Origin: Ignavibacteria bacterium
GTDB taxonomy: Bacteria > Bacteroidota > Ignavibacteria > Ignavibacteriales > Ignavibacteriaceae
Assembly (NCBI GenBank): GCA_017302895.1
Contig: JAFLBV010000001.1
Coordinates: forward strand, 1,831,575-1,895,574
Length of the DNA stretch: 64,000 bases
Direction of reading: 5' to 3'
In this document: positions 47,116-56,605 of the stretch, in pieces
Layout of the letters: every line of letters begins with the position of its first letter
Numbering within the stretch: the first letter of the stretch is position 1
Made by a program: the position numbers and the translations under genes
The notes under the pieces: model-generated
The model's input: the letters and a program-made list of their open reading frames with translations, nothing else
Database searches by the model: none
What the model was told of the DNA's origin: nothing

Positions 47116-48303
47116 ATGGATATTTTGGTTGCCGATGATCTTCTTGAAACAAGATTGCTTCTGAAATCGATACTTAAAAAACTTGGTCACAATGTTACCA
47201 CCACTGAAGACGGAGAGGAGGCGTGGGAGGCACTTCAAAATTCAAACATTGCGATGGTAATAAGTGACTGGGAGATGCCCAATCTAACAGGTATAGAGCT
47301 CTGCAAGAAAATCCGGGAAACCGATCTGGGCAGATATATCTATCTTATTCTGCTTACGGCAAAAAATGAAAAAAATGAACTGGTAGAGGGAATGGAAGCC
47401 GGTGCCGACGATTTTATTACCAAGCCCTTCAATAATCAGGAACTGAATGTAAGGATAAGAGCGGGCGAGAGAATTATCAGGTTGCAGGAAGACCTTGAAG
47501 AGAAAAATTTTAAGTTGCAAAAGTACAATGAGCGGCTGGAAAAGGATCTTAAGGCTGCTGCCGACCTGCAGAAAAGCCTCCTGCCGATGCACCACCTCGA
47601 AATCCATGATCTTTCGTTTGATTCAATTTTCCTTCCTTCACTTTTTGTTGCAGGCGATATTTTTAATTATTTTGAGCTCGATGAAGAGAATGTAGGGTTC
47701 TACCTCCTCGATGTTTCTGGTCACGGAGTCTCTTCTGCGATGCTTTCATTCACTTTGAGTAAATTCTTAAGTGTGGATCAGGGCGACACAAGAGGATTGT
47801 TGAAAACATACTCGACCGAAACCATGAGCTTTACGAACACACCACCGGAAGTAGTGCTTACCGAACTCAACAAACTCTTTGAAATGGGACTCGAGGTAAT
47901 GCAGTATTTCACAATGGTTTACGGAAAGTATAACAGATCAACGCAGGAGCTTGAGATCAGTCTGGGAGGACATCCTCCTGTGATCATAGTTCACAAAGAT
48001 AAGACACCCACAGTAATCGAATTGAACAGCATACCGATAGGGATGTTTGACAATTCCGACTACGAAAAGGCGTCTGTAAAATTATCCAAGGGTGATGTGG
48101 TCTATATCTATTCTGACGGATTTTCGGAATGTTTTGATATCGGGGACGGAAAAGTAACGGGTATTATGGCTGACTGGCTTGAGGAACACAAACATCTCGG
48201 GAAAGAGGATCTCAACGCTACACTTAGTGAGAAAATGAAGAAATATTACGACAACAATCCAGATGCGGATGACATCTCCCTTATGAAAATAACGGTAAAC
48301 TGA
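47116..48303 (+). CDS. response regulator with PP2C (RsbU-type) serine phosphatase output
   Basis: A 395-residue protein. The receiver keeps its acidic pocket (Asp7, Asp8), phosphoacceptor Asp51 (MVISDWEMPN) and Lys103 (FITKPF). A coiled coil (about 120-155) leads to a SpoIIE/PP2C phosphatase domain ('AGDIFNYFELDEENVGFYLLDVSGHGVSSAMLS', 'SLGGHPPVII', 'IPIGMFDN', 'VYIYSDGFSE'), including the metal-binding aspartates. Such enzymes usually dephosphorylate an anti-anti-sigma factor; none is encoded nearby. AGGAAAA precedes the ATG. With the upstream hybrid kinase it forms a two-gene operon. Confidence 0.93.
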   Translation: MDILVADDLLETRLLLKSILKKLGHNVTTTEDGEEAWEALQNSNIAMVISDWEMPNLTGIELCKKIRETDLGRYIYLILLTAKNEKNELVEGMEAGADDFITKPFNNQELNVRIRAGERIIRLQEDLEEKNFKLQKYNERLEKDLKAAADLQKSLLPMHHLEIHDLSFDSIFLPSLFVAGDIFNYFELDEENVGFYLLDVSGHGVSSAMLSFTLSKFLSVDQGDTRGLLKTYSTETMSFTNTPPEVVLTELNKLFEMGLEVMQYFTMVYGKYNRSTQELEISLGGHPPVIIVHKDKTPTVIELNSIPIGMFDNSDYEKASVKLSKGDVVYIYSDGFSECFDIGDGKVTGIMADWLEEHKHLGKEDLNATLSEKMKKYYDNNPDADDISLMKITVN

Positions 48304-48324
48304 TTCGAATACTCGAATCAGTTT
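48297..48324. terminator. bidirectional hairpin overlapping a stop codon
   Basis: AAACTGATTCGA and TCGAATCAGTTT form a perfect 12-pair stem with loop ATAC. The TGA stop of the phosphatase gene (48301-48303) lies inside the stem. No long T run follows, so it is a moderate terminator between convergent genes. Confidence 0.7.
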
Positions 48325-48339
48325 ACCTGATACAATTAA

Positions 48340-51300
48340 TTAGTCACCTTCGTCATAGTTCAAAACGGGACGCAACCACCTTTCGATCTCGTCGAGGCTC
48401 ATGCCTTTTCTACGGTGGTAGTCGATCACCTGATCTTTGTTCAGTTTGCCCGTAGTGAAGTATTTCGATTCGGGATGTGAGAAGTAAATTCCGCAGACCG
48501 CCGCTGTGGGATACATAGCCAGATTTTCAGTAAGGGTTATACCTGTTCTCTCAGTAACATTCATCAGATCAAATAGAGTGATTTTTTCTGAATGATCAGG
48601 GCAGGCAGGGTAACCGGGAGCGGGTCGAATCCCGATATATTTCTCGCTTATAAGGTCTTCATTCGTCAGATTTTCCTCGGCCATATATCCCCAAAGTCTG
48701 GTTCTCACCTCTTTGTGGAGATATTCAGCGAAAGCTTCCGCAAGTCTGTCTGCAAGGGCCTTCACCATGATAGCCGAATAATCATCATTTTCAGATTCAT
48801 ACTTCTTCACAAGTTCATCAACTCCAATTCCTGTTGTAACCGCAAAGAGGCCGATGTAATCTTTCTTTCCTGTCTCCTTTGGAGCGATGTAGTCAGCGAG
48901 GCAATGGTTTGGCAGTCCGCTTGCCTTTATTGCTTGTTGCCTGATGAAATGAAATTCCGTAAGGACTCCATGTCGTTCATCGTCTGTATATACCTCAACA
49001 TCATCCTGATGCACGGAATTTGCCGGGTAAATTCCTACTACACCGTTAGCCGTAAGCAACTTCTCACTGATGATTTTGTCAAGGATGACATTTGCGTCAG
49101 CAAACAGTTTTTTTGCTTCACTTCCATACTTTGCAGTCTCGAAAATGTCAGGGTATTTGCCCTTCATTTCCCATGCCTGGAAGAAGGGAGTCCAATCGAT
49201 GTACTCTTTAAGAGTCTCGAGCGGGACATTTTTGTACTCAGTAACACCGGTCTTTTTCGGGACAGGGGGTGTGTACTTCTCCCAGTCCGGTTTGAATCGG
49301 TTTCTTCTTGCCTCCTGGATCGTAACGAACTCTTTTGTATCCCGTTTTTTTCTATGTTCTTCTCTTACCTTGTCATATTCACTTCGAATTGAATCAGCGA
49401 ATTCTCCCGCAGTCTCCGGGTTGATAAGTTTTGCCGCGACGGGTACACTTCTCGAAGCATCGAGGACATGAACAACAGGAGCCGAGTAGTTTTGGGCAAT
49501 TTTCACCGCAGTATGAACTCTTGAAGTGGTGGCTCCGCCAATCAGGAGCGGGATGTTCATCTTCCTGCGTTCCATCTCTTTGGCGACACTCACCATTTCA
49601 TCAAGAGACGGGGTGATAAGACCACTTAATCCAATTATATCCACATTCTCTTTGATTGCGGTATCAAGTATTTTTTCGGTTGGCACCATCACACCAAGAT
49701 CGATGACATCAAAATTGTTGCAACCAAGCACCACTCCAACTATGTTTTTCCCGATATCGTGCACATCGCCTTTGACAGTGGCGAGAAGGATCTTACCGGC
49801 GCTCTGGTTGGAACCGGGTGTTTTTTTCTTATCCTCCTCGATGTATGGAATGAGGACAGCAACCGATTTTTTCATTACTCGCGCAGATTTCACAACCTGG
49901 GGTAGAAACATTTTACCGGCACCAAAGAGATCACCCACGAGGTTCATACCATCCATCAACGGACCTTCGATCACATTGAGAGGAGCGGGGTATTTAAGCC
50001 GGGCTTCTTCGGTATCCTGTTCGATGTAATCAACAATTCCTTTAAGAAGTGCATATTTCAATCTTTCCTCGACAGAAGTTTCACGCCAGCTTTCCGTTTT
50101 TACTTCCGCCTTGTCTTTGCTTTTTACATGTTCGGCAAAGTTGATAAGTCTTTCAGTGGCGTCGCTTCTTCTGTTGAGCAGGACATCTTCCACAAGAACG
50201 AGGAGTTCCTTGTCAATGTCTTCGTAAACAGCTAGCTGACCGGCATTCACGATTCCCATGTCCATACCTGCTTTTATGGCATGGTACAGGAACGCGGAGT
50301 GCATGGCTTCACGCACCACATCATTTCCGCGGAATGAGAAGGAAACATTGGAAACACCCCCGCTAACTTTTGCGTACGGGAGGTTTTCCTTGATCCATCG
50401 GGTGGCTTCGAGATAATCAACACTGTAATTGTTGTGCTCTTCCATTCCGGTTGCCACGGTGAGAATGTTGGGATCGAAAATAATATCCTCGGGAGGAAAA
50501 CCAACTTCTTCTGTTAGTATTTTATAAGCTCTCGAGCAAATTTCAATTCTTCTTGCAAGTGTGTCTGCCTGGCCCTGTTCATCGAATGCCATTACAATTA
50601 CAGCAGCACCATACTGCAAAACTTTTCGGGCATGTTCTCTGAAAACATCTTCACCCTCTTTCAAACTGATTGAGTTCACAATCGACTTTCCCTGAAGGCA
50701 ACGGAGACCTGCTTCAAGCACTGTCCACTTTGATGAATCGATCATTACTGGAAGTTTGGCAATATCGGGTTCCGAACCCATCAGATTCAGGAATTTTGTC
50801 ATTGCGGCTTCGGAATCGAGCATACCTTCATCCATGTTCACATCGAGAACCTGTGCACCCCCCTCAACCTGATGTCTCGCTATCGATAGTGCTTCCTCGT
50901 AATTGCCAGCCATGATCAGTTTCGCGAACTTTTTTGAGCCTGCCACATTTGTTCGTTCACCGATATTTACAAAATTTGTTTCGGGACGCACTACTAGAGG
51001 TTCGAAACCACTCAATCTCAGGTATCTTGGTGGTGTTGGAGGAACTCTGGGGGGAAGTGATGCGACTGTTTCAGCGATCAATTTAATGTGATCGGGCGTC
51101 GTACCACAGCAACCACCGACGATGTTGAACATATTCTCGGAAGCAAATTCTTTCAGAATGTCAGCCATCATGTCGGGTGTTTCGTCATATCCGCCAAACT
51201 CGTTCGGAAGTCCAGCATTTGGATAAACGCTCACAAACCAGGGACACTTGTCGGCAATCTCTTTTAAGAAAGGTCTCATTTGCGAGGCACCGAGTGCACA

Positions 51301-52041
51301 GTTCAGACCGACACTTACAAGATTTTTAGCATGGCTGATTGAGATCAGGAACGCTTCGGCTGTCTGCCCTGAAAGGTTTCTACCGCTTAGGTCAACTATG
51401 GTACCCGAGATCATAACGGGAAGTGAAACTTTTTTCTCTGTGAAAACTTCTTCGACTGCATAAATCGCAGCTTTTGAATTCATAGTATCAAATATCGTTT
51501 CAATCAGAATTATATCAACTCCGCCATCAATCAGACCTCTTAGCTGGGCAGCGTATGCCTCGGCAACTTCCTGGAAGTTGACTGCACGATAGCCGGGATC
51601 ATTTACATCGGGGGAGAGTGAGAGTGACTTGTTCATTGGTCCAAGTGCACCGGCTACAAATCTTGGCTTTGTATTTCCCGGGATGTTAAACTCCGCAGTC
51701 ACTTCTTTTGCAATTTTAGCCGAATGGAAGTTCAGTTTGTAAACCTCGCTCTCGAGTCCGTAATCAGACTGGGCGAACGAAGTGCTGCTGAATGTATTGG
51801 TCTCGATAATATCGGCACCTGCTTCAAGATACTTTCTGTGAATCTCTTTTATCACCTCAGGTTTTGTGATCGAGAGGAGATCGTTGTTCCCCTTCAGATC
51901 GGAGGGGTGGTTTTTATAATCTTCACCTCTGAAATCTTCCTCAGTCAGCCTGTATCTCTGTATCATCGTGCCCATCGCGCCGTCGAGTATCAGTATTCGT
52001 TCTCTTAAAAGGGCTTCTAAAATTGGTTTTGTGTCGTTCAT
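48340..52041 (-). CDS. metH: cobalamin-dependent methionine synthase MetH
   Basis: A 1233-residue enzyme with all MetH modules in order: homocysteine-binding barrel (zinc cysteines in GLNCALGA and [10 protein letters not shown]), methyltetrahydrofolate-binding barrel ('[20 protein letters not shown]'), B12 cap and B12 Rossmann domain ([15 protein letters not shown], the DxHxxG lower-ligand motif), and the AdoMet activation domain ('[15 protein letters not shown]'). It makes methionine from homocysteine. The ATG at 52041 gives the usual start '[17 protein letters not shown]'; the open frame extends further upstream but without similarity. No cobalamin riboswitch is seen in the 116 bp before hldD. 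Confidence 0.96.
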   Translation of the reverse strand: MNDTKPILEALLRERILILDGAMGTMIQRYRLTEEDFRGEDYKNHPSDLKGNNDLLSITKPEVIKEIHRKYLEAGADIIETNTFSSTSFAQSDYGLESEVYKLNFHSAKIAKEVTAEFNIPGNTKPRFVAGALGPMNKSLSLSPDVNDPGYRAVNFQEVAEAYAAQLRGLIDGGVDIILIETIFDTMNSKAAIYAVEEVFTEKKVSLPVMISGTIVDLSGRNLSGQTAEAFLISISHAKNLVSVGLNCALGASQMRPFLKEIADKCPWFVSVYPNAGLPNEFGGYDETPDMMADILKEFASENMFNIVGGCCGTTPDHIKLIAETVASLPPRVPPTPPRYLRLSGFEPLVVRPETNFVNIGERTNVAGSKKFAKLIMAGNYEEALSIARHQVEGGAQVLDVNMDEGMLDSEAAMTKFLNLMGSEPDIAKLPVMIDSSKWTVLEAGLRCLQGKSIVNSISLKEGEDVFREHARKVLQYGAAVIVMAFDEQGQADTLARRIEICSRAYKILTEEVGFPPEDIIFDPNILTVATGMEEHNNYSVDYLEATRWIKENLPYAKVSGGVSNVSFSFRGNDVVREAMHSAFLYHAIKAGMDMGIVNAGQLAVYEDIDKELLVLVEDVLLNRRSDATERLINFAEHVKSKDKAEVKTESWRETSVEERLKYALLKGIVDYIEQDTEEARLKYPAPLNVIEGPLMDGMNLVGDLFGAGKMFLPQVVKSARVMKKSVAVLIPYIEEDKKKTPGSNQSAGKILLATVKGDVHDIGKNIVGVVLGCNNFDVIDLGVMVPTEKILDTAIKENVDIIGLSGLITPSLDEMVSVAKEMERRKMNIPLLIGGATTSRVHTAVKIAQNYSAPVVHVLDASRSVPVAAKLINPETAGEFADSIRSEYDKVREEHRKKRDTKEFVTIQEARRNRFKPDWEKYTPPVPKKTGVTEYKNVPLETLKEYIDWTPFFQAWEMKGKYPDIFETAKYGSEAKKLFADANVILDKIISEKLLTANGVVGIYPANSVHQDDVEVYTDDERHGVLTEFHFIRQQAIKASGLPNHCLADYIAPKETGKKDYIGLFAVTTGIGVDELVKKYESENDDYSAIMVKALADRLAEAFAEYLHKEVRTRLWGYMAEENLTNEDLISEKYIGIRPAPGYPACPDHSEKITLFDLMNVTERTGITLTENLAMYPTAAVCGIYFSHPESKYFTTGKLNKDQVIDYHRRKGMSLDEIERWLRPVLNYDEGD

Positions 52042-52157
52042 ATGAAAATATATTCGTGAGATTGAGTAAAGTATTTGATTTTTTTTGATCAATTCATTAA
52101 AATGTGATTACAAATTTAAAATTTATCCCCGCAATTAACAAAGAAATCAGGAATTAG

Positions 52158-53132
52158 ATGTATATAGTTACTGGTGCAGCCGGATTTATAGGCAGCGCAA
52201 TAGTCTGGCAGTTGAACCGTGAAGGTATAACTGACATCCTCATAGTCGATACTCTCGGCAGCGATGAGAAGTGGAAAAACCTCGTAAACCTGCAATATCG
52301 CGACTTTATCGATAAAACAGAGTTCATAAAGAAGATTGAAGACCGTGTGCATATCGGCAATGTAGAGGCGATAATTCACATGGGTGCAAATTCGTCTACC
52401 ACAGAGAGAAATGCCGACCATCTTGTGGAAAATAACTATCGTTACACAAAAGTGCTTGCAGAATACTGTCTGGTGAAAGATATCAGATTTGTTTACGCCT
52501 CTTCAGCAGCCACTTACGGCGACGGTGAACTCGGATTCGAGGACACCGACGACAACTGCCTGAAAATAAAACCTCTCAACATGTACGGCTATTCAAAAAA
52601 CATGTTTGATCAGTGGGCTTATCTGACCGGAAATTTGAAAAAAATTGCCGGGGTGAAGTACTTTAATGTTTACGGACCGAATGAATCGCACAAAGGTGAC
52701 ATGCGAAGTGTTGTACACAAGGCTTACGGACAGATAAAGGAGTCGGGAAAGGTTACCCTGTTCAAATCACTCCATCCGGCTTATAAAGACGGGGAACAGA
52801 TGCGCGACTTCGTTTATGTGAAGGATGCCGTGAACATGACACTTCATCTTGTCAGAAATCCTGACAAGAACGGATTGTTCAATTTGGGGCAGGGAAAAGC
52901 GAGGACATGGAACGATCTTGTTGGAGCAATTTTTAGTGCGATGGGGTTGGAACCAAACATTGAATATATTGACATGCCGGATTACCTCGCCCCCAAATAC
53001 CAGTATTTTACAGAAGCCGACATCTCCAAAATCAGGATGTCAGGTTACACAGCACCTCTGCATACCCTTGAAGAGGGAGTGGCTGATTATGTAAAAAACT
53101 ATCTTCTGCCGGGAAAATTTCTGGGAGAGTAG
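52158..53132 (+). CDS. hldD: ADP-L-glycero-D-manno-heptose 6-epimerase
   Basis: A 324-residue short-chain dehydrogenase-type epimerase that makes the heptose donor for the lipopolysaccharide inner core. The N-terminal Rossmann motif GAAGFIGS, 'DTLGSDEKWKNLVNLQYRDFIDK', 'MGANSSTTERNADHLVENNY' and the catalytic 'YGYSKNMFDQW' (Tyr-x-x-x-Lys) match HldD closely. It shows that this organism makes heptose-containing lipopolysaccharide. It is divergent from metH, with a shared 116-bp promoter region, and no other LPS gene is adjacent. Confidence 0.95.
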   Translation: MYIVTGAAGFIGSAIVWQLNREGITDILIVDTLGSDEKWKNLVNLQYRDFIDKTEFIKKIEDRVHIGNVEAIIHMGANSSTTERNADHLVENNYRYTKVLAEYCLVKDIRFVYASSAATYGDGELGFEDTDDNCLKIKPLNMYGYSKNMFDQWAYLTGNLKKIAGVKYFNVYGPNESHKGDMRSVVHKAYGQIKESGKVTLFKSLHPAYKDGEQMRDFVYVKDAVNMTLHLVRNPDKNGLFNLGQGKARTWNDLVGAIFSAMGLEPNIEYIDMPDYLAPKYQYFTEADISKIRMSGYTAPLHTLEEGVADYVKNYLLPGKFLGE

Positions 53133-53151
53133 AGCCTTGGCGGTATTACAT

Positions 53152-53180
53152 GAAAACGGGCTGTTTAAAGCAGCCCGTAT
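53152..53180. terminator. hairpin after hldD
   Basis: ACGGGCTG and CAGCCCGT form a perfect eight-pair stem around a 7-nt loop. It lies between hldD and the convergent acidic-protein gene. T runs are short on either strand. Confidence 0.65.
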
Positions 53181-53216
53181 TCATAATCTTACAATTCAGT
53201 TAAGGGGGGAAACGAC

Positions 53217-53597
53217 TTAAAAGTCGTCATCATCATCATCTATGTTCTTTTTCGGGTTGCTGTCGAAATCGTCATCAAAATCGTCATCATCAAGATCATC
53301 ATCATCTACATCGTAGTCGTCATCGTCGAAAAGTTCACCGTCATCAAAATCCTCAAGAAACTGTTCAATGTCTTCTTCATCAAAATCATCGTCGAGGTCT
53401 TCGTCTTCCTCGGCAAGGTCTTCATCGTCCAGATCCTCGTCATCGAAGTCTTCATCATCGAAATCGTCATCATTCATTTCATCATCCATATTCTTTTTCT
53501 TGGGTGATGCAAAAAATTCCTGTGCCAGATGCCAGACCGGCTGCTCAACTTCAGAAAATTCCATTCCTAAACTCTCTGAATCATCAATAATTGGCAT
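53217..53597 (-). CDS. extremely acidic Asp/Glu repeat protein
   Basis: A 126-residue protein. Residues 1-35 are of normal composition ('MPIIDDSESLGMEFSEVEQP', then 'VWHLAQEFFASPKKK'); from about residue 38 almost every residue is Asp or Glu, broken by single Phe, Leu or Tyr ('FDDEDFDDEDLDDEDLAEED'). A strong ribosome site (AAGGAG, eight bases before the ATG) argues that it is translated. There is no signal peptide. It may act as a nucleic-acid-mimic or cation-binding tail, but no family is recognised. Repeats in the DNA (GATGATGAT-like) could slip and change its length. Confidence 0.75.
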   Translation of the reverse strand: MPIIDDSESLGMEFSEVEQPVWHLAQEFFASPKKKNMDDEMNDDDFDDEDFDDEDLDDEDLAEEDEDLDDDFDEEDIEQFLEDFDDGELFDDDDYDVDDDDLDDDDFDDDFDSNPKKNIDDDDDDF

Positions 53598-53975
53598 AAA
53601 AGATACTCCTTCTTATTCCTGTTCACTTTTTTTGAAAAACTATACTATAAATTAAAAAATTTGAATCGTAAATAAATAAGGAAAAATTTTTAAATACACA
53701 CGGTGCAGACAATTTTTTACAATTTTTTTATAGAATTGCGATCAAATTTTTGGAAAACAAATCCGTTAAATTAGAAAAATGGTTAAAAAAGAATTATTCC
53801 GTTCAAAATTCATTTTTATTATCGGTTACTTATAGGATGAAACCAATCGCCGTTTTGTCGGGGATTAAATCGGGTGATGTCAAATACCATCATTTTCCCT
53901 TCTGCCAATCCCTTAAAATTTCGTAAATTTTCACTCATTATTACAACTTTTTTATCAAGTTAGCGAGGTGCCGTC
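53598..53975. other. 378-bp AT-rich divergent intergenic region
   Basis: It lies between the acidic-protein gene and the second S9 peptidase. It is very AT-rich with A and T tracts, so it likely holds two promoters and perhaps curved DNA. I see no gene or RNA. Confidence 0.4.
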
Positions 53976-56018
53976 TTGAGGTTATTTATTTTCATATTAT
54001 TCATGAGTACATTACTGATGCCACAGCAGAAAAGGTTAATTACCATCGATGATCTTTGGTCGATGGAAAGAATAAACAAAATAACTGTTTCACCCGATGG
54101 AAGCAAAATATTCTATGCTTCGTCAGTTTACAGCATGGAATTAAACAAGGGCAACAGTAATATCAGCACCATAAATTCAGACGGTTCAGGCAGAAAAGGG
54201 ATTAAAACAAGTGAAAAGAATGAAGGTTCACCTGTTTTTGTACCTGCTTTGAATAAACTCGCCTATTTATTCGACGATCAGATTTATCTGTGCAATACAG
54301 ACGGAACGGGTGAAGAGGCTCTGACAAGCTACTATTCGGGGGTGAATTCCTTTAAGTTCTCAGATGACGGAAAGTATATTCTCTTTACTTCCTCGGTTTA
54401 TCCTTCCTGCGGCCTGGGAAACGAGTGCAATGAGACCCGCGACAAAAAAGAGGAAGAGAGTAAAGTAAAAGCTTCAATATTTACCGAACTTTATTATCGT
54501 GATTTCAACAGGTGGAGAGGAGACAAGAGAAGTCTTCTTTATCTGTTTGATGTCTCCTCAAAAAAAGCATATGATCTTACACCCGGTGCCAGCTACGATG
54601 TACCACCGGTTGCTCTCGGTTCCGAGAATGATTTTAATTTCTCACCTGACGGTAAAGAAGCTGTTTTTACAGCCAACAAAGACAAATTCCTTGCGACAAG
54701 CACTAACAATGACATTTGGACAGTCAATCTCACAGAAGTGTTGAAAGGCGGGACACCCAAACATGTTAAAATTTCCAAGAGTGAAGGAAATGACTGTGAG
54801 CCTGTTTACTCGCCTGATGGAAGATATATCGCCTTCACCTCAATGGAGAGAAAAGGTTTTGAAGCTGATAAAAAAAGAATCATCATTTTCGACAGAGCAA
54901 AGGGGAGTTTGACCGATATCTCTGCCAAATTTGACCTGACCGCTGAAAATCTGATCTGGTCTCCTGATAGCAAAACAATCTATTTCATCGCTCCTTTCGA
55001 AGTTTATAATCAGGTTTACAGTGTTGATGTTGCTTCACAAAAGCTGACTACCCTGATAAAAGGGGGTAACATAACTGATCTTAATCTGGCGGCGAACGGC
55101 ACTAAGTTCTTCTTCAGAAAACAGGCTTCCACGATGCCGCATGAAATCTATTCTGCTAATGTGGATGGAAGCGGGATGATGAGGATTTCGTATGTTAATC
55201 AGCAGGTATTGAATCAACTCGATATGAACGATATCGAAACCTTCACCACAAAAGGGGCAGGTGGAACATCTGTTCAATCAATTCTTGTGAAACCTGCGGG
55301 CTTTGATCCCCAAAAGAAATATCCTCTCGTCTTCCTCATCCATGGTGGTCCGCAAGGTCACTGGAATGACGATTTCCACTATCGCTGGAACCTTCAGATG
55401 TTTGCTGCAGGCGGATATGTAGTGATTGCCCCCAACCCAAGAGGAAGTATCGGTTACGGACAAAAATTCACCGATGAGATTTCGAAAGACTGGGGAGGGA
55501 AAGTTTATACCGACCTGATGAATGTTTATGACTATGCAATAAAAAATTTCAAGTACCTCGACAAGAATAATACTTTCGCCGCCGGAGCTTCTTACGGCGG
55601 ATATATGATCAACTGGATCGCCGGTCATACCGACAGATTTAAGGCACTCGTTTCGCACGCCGGAGTTTTCAATCTCGAAAGCATGTTCGGGACAACCGAG
55701 CAGTTATGGTTCCCTGAATGGGAGTTCGGTGGCACACCCTGGGAGAAAAGAAAAGAATATGAAAAGTGGTCACCTCACCGTTACATTCATAATGCAAAGA
55801 CTCCAATGCTCGTAGTACACGGTGCAAAAGACTTCAGAGTGCCCGAAGAACAGGCTTTTCAGTTATTTACTTCACTTCAACGCTTGGGAATTGAAAGTAA
55901 ATTTTTATATTACCCCGACGAAACTCATTTTGTTGCAAAACCACAAAACTCAAGACTCTGGTGGCTGACTGTTTACGACTGGTTCGAGAAACATTACACA
56001 CCGGAAAAGAAAAAATAG
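53976..56018 (+). CDS. exported S9 family peptidase (acylaminoacyl/dipeptidyl-type)
   Basis: A 680-residue exported serine peptidase. The signal peptide (LFIFILFMSTLLMPQ) is followed by a propeller region with 'VSPDGSKIFYASS' and 'YSPDGRYIAFTSME' blades, then an alpha/beta-hydrolase domain with Ser in GASYGGYM (about residue 540), Asp in HGAKDFRVP (about 619) and His in DETHFVAKP (about 650). It should remove dipeptides or acylated residues from peptides. The start is a TTG with GAGG seven bases upstream. The DUF1232 gene follows 10 bp later, so they are probably co-transcribed. Confidence 0.93.
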   Translation: MRLFIFILFMSTLLMPQQKRLITIDDLWSMERINKITVSPDGSKIFYASSVYSMELNKGNSNISTINSDGSGRKGIKTSEKNEGSPVFVPALNKLAYLFDDQIYLCNTDGTGEEALTSYYSGVNSFKFSDDGKYILFTSSVYPSCGLGNECNETRDKKEEESKVKASIFTELYYRDFNRWRGDKRSLLYLFDVSSKKAYDLTPGASYDVPPVALGSENDFNFSPDGKEAVFTANKDKFLATSTNNDIWTVNLTEVLKGGTPKHVKISKSEGNDCEPVYSPDGRYIAFTSMERKGFEADKKRIIIFDRAKGSLTDISAKFDLTAENLIWSPDSKTIYFIAPFEVYNQVYSVDVASQKLTTLIKGGNITDLNLAANGTKFFFRKQASTMPHEIYSANVDGSGMMRISYVNQQVLNQLDMNDIETFTTKGAGGTSVQSILVKPAGFDPQKKYPLVFLIHGGPQGHWNDDFHYRWNLQMFAAGGYVVIAPNPRGSIGYGQKFTDEISKDWGGKVYTDLMNVYDYAIKNFKYLDKNNTFAAGASYGGYMINWIAGHTDRFKALVSHAGVFNLESMFGTTEQLWFPEWEFGGTPWEKRKEYEKWSPHRYIHNAKTPMLVVHGAKDFRVPEEQAFQLFTSLQRLGIESKFLYYPDETHFVAKPQNSRLWWLTVYDWFEKHYTPEKKK

Positions 56019-56028
56019 AGAGGTTGTC

Positions 56029-56463
56029 ATGGAAGAAACAAAAGACAAAACCTTGGATCACCTGGGCGAAGAGCACCTCGACTTTCATGATGTCCCCATG
56101 GACGGGGGGCTGAAAGATAACGGGAACGGTGAGGGAGATTTTGATTTCGATTACATTGAAAGCGAAGAGGAATACGAGAAGCAGGCTCAGTTTGTCGATG
56201 CCAATATCTGGCAGAAGCTTGAAGAATCCGGAACCAAAATATCCTTTGTTCGTGATATTATTGCTCTCTACAACTACATGCTGGATTCCCGTGTCTCATG
56301 GTACAGGAAAGCTATTGTGGTGGTAGGGCTGATCTATTTCATCACTCCAATAGATGCCATTCCCGATCTGGTTCCCCTTTTCGGATACATGGATGATCTT
56401 GGGGTGATCGGATCGATCCTCAAATTTTTGGGACATGAACTGTCATCCTATTACGACAGTTAA
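56029..56463 (+). CDS. DUF1232 (YkvA-like) membrane protein
   Basis: A 144-residue protein. The N-terminal half is acidic and probably disordered; residues about 85-140 hold the DUF1232 core 'WYRKAIVVVGLIYFITPIDAIPDLVPLFGYMDDLGVIG', with one or two hydrophobic segments and the family's conserved 'PxDxIPD'. The function is unknown. GAGG lies before the ATG. It follows the S9 peptidase gene by 10 bp and ends 44 bp before a terminator. Confidence 0.88.
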   Translation: MEETKDKTLDHLGEEHLDFHDVPMDGGLKDNGNGEGDFDFDYIESEEEYEKQAQFVDANIWQKLEESGTKISFVRDIIALYNYMLDSRVSWYRKAIVVVGLIYFITPIDAIPDLVPLFGYMDDLGVIGSILKFLGHELSSYYDS

Positions 56464-56506
56464 TTTCTTTTTCCCAAAAGGACCCGGAAACGGTGTGAAG
56501 AGACAG

Positions 56507-56560
56507 AAGCATATAAGAATGATTAAGGATACTTCCTTTATTTATTCTTATATGCTTTTT
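56507..56560. terminator. terminator with 14-bp perfect stem
   Basis: AAGCATATAAGAAT and ATTCTTATATGCTT pair perfectly, with a 23-nt loop and a T run after. It separates the S9/DUF1232 unit from recN. Confidence 0.8.
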
Positions 56561-56605
56561 GTTGATTTGTCATATTCTGAATCTGCAGCGGGTAACAAGT
56601 AAAAA

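Noticed and set aside
48592..49392. 266-codon frame opposite metH
   Set aside because: It lies antisense to the activation and B12 domains of metH, has low-complexity hydrophobic content and no family match.
52042..52157. Cobalamin riboswitch upstream of metH
   Set aside because: The gap to the divergent hldD gene is only 116 bp, and no B12-box-like sequence is visible.
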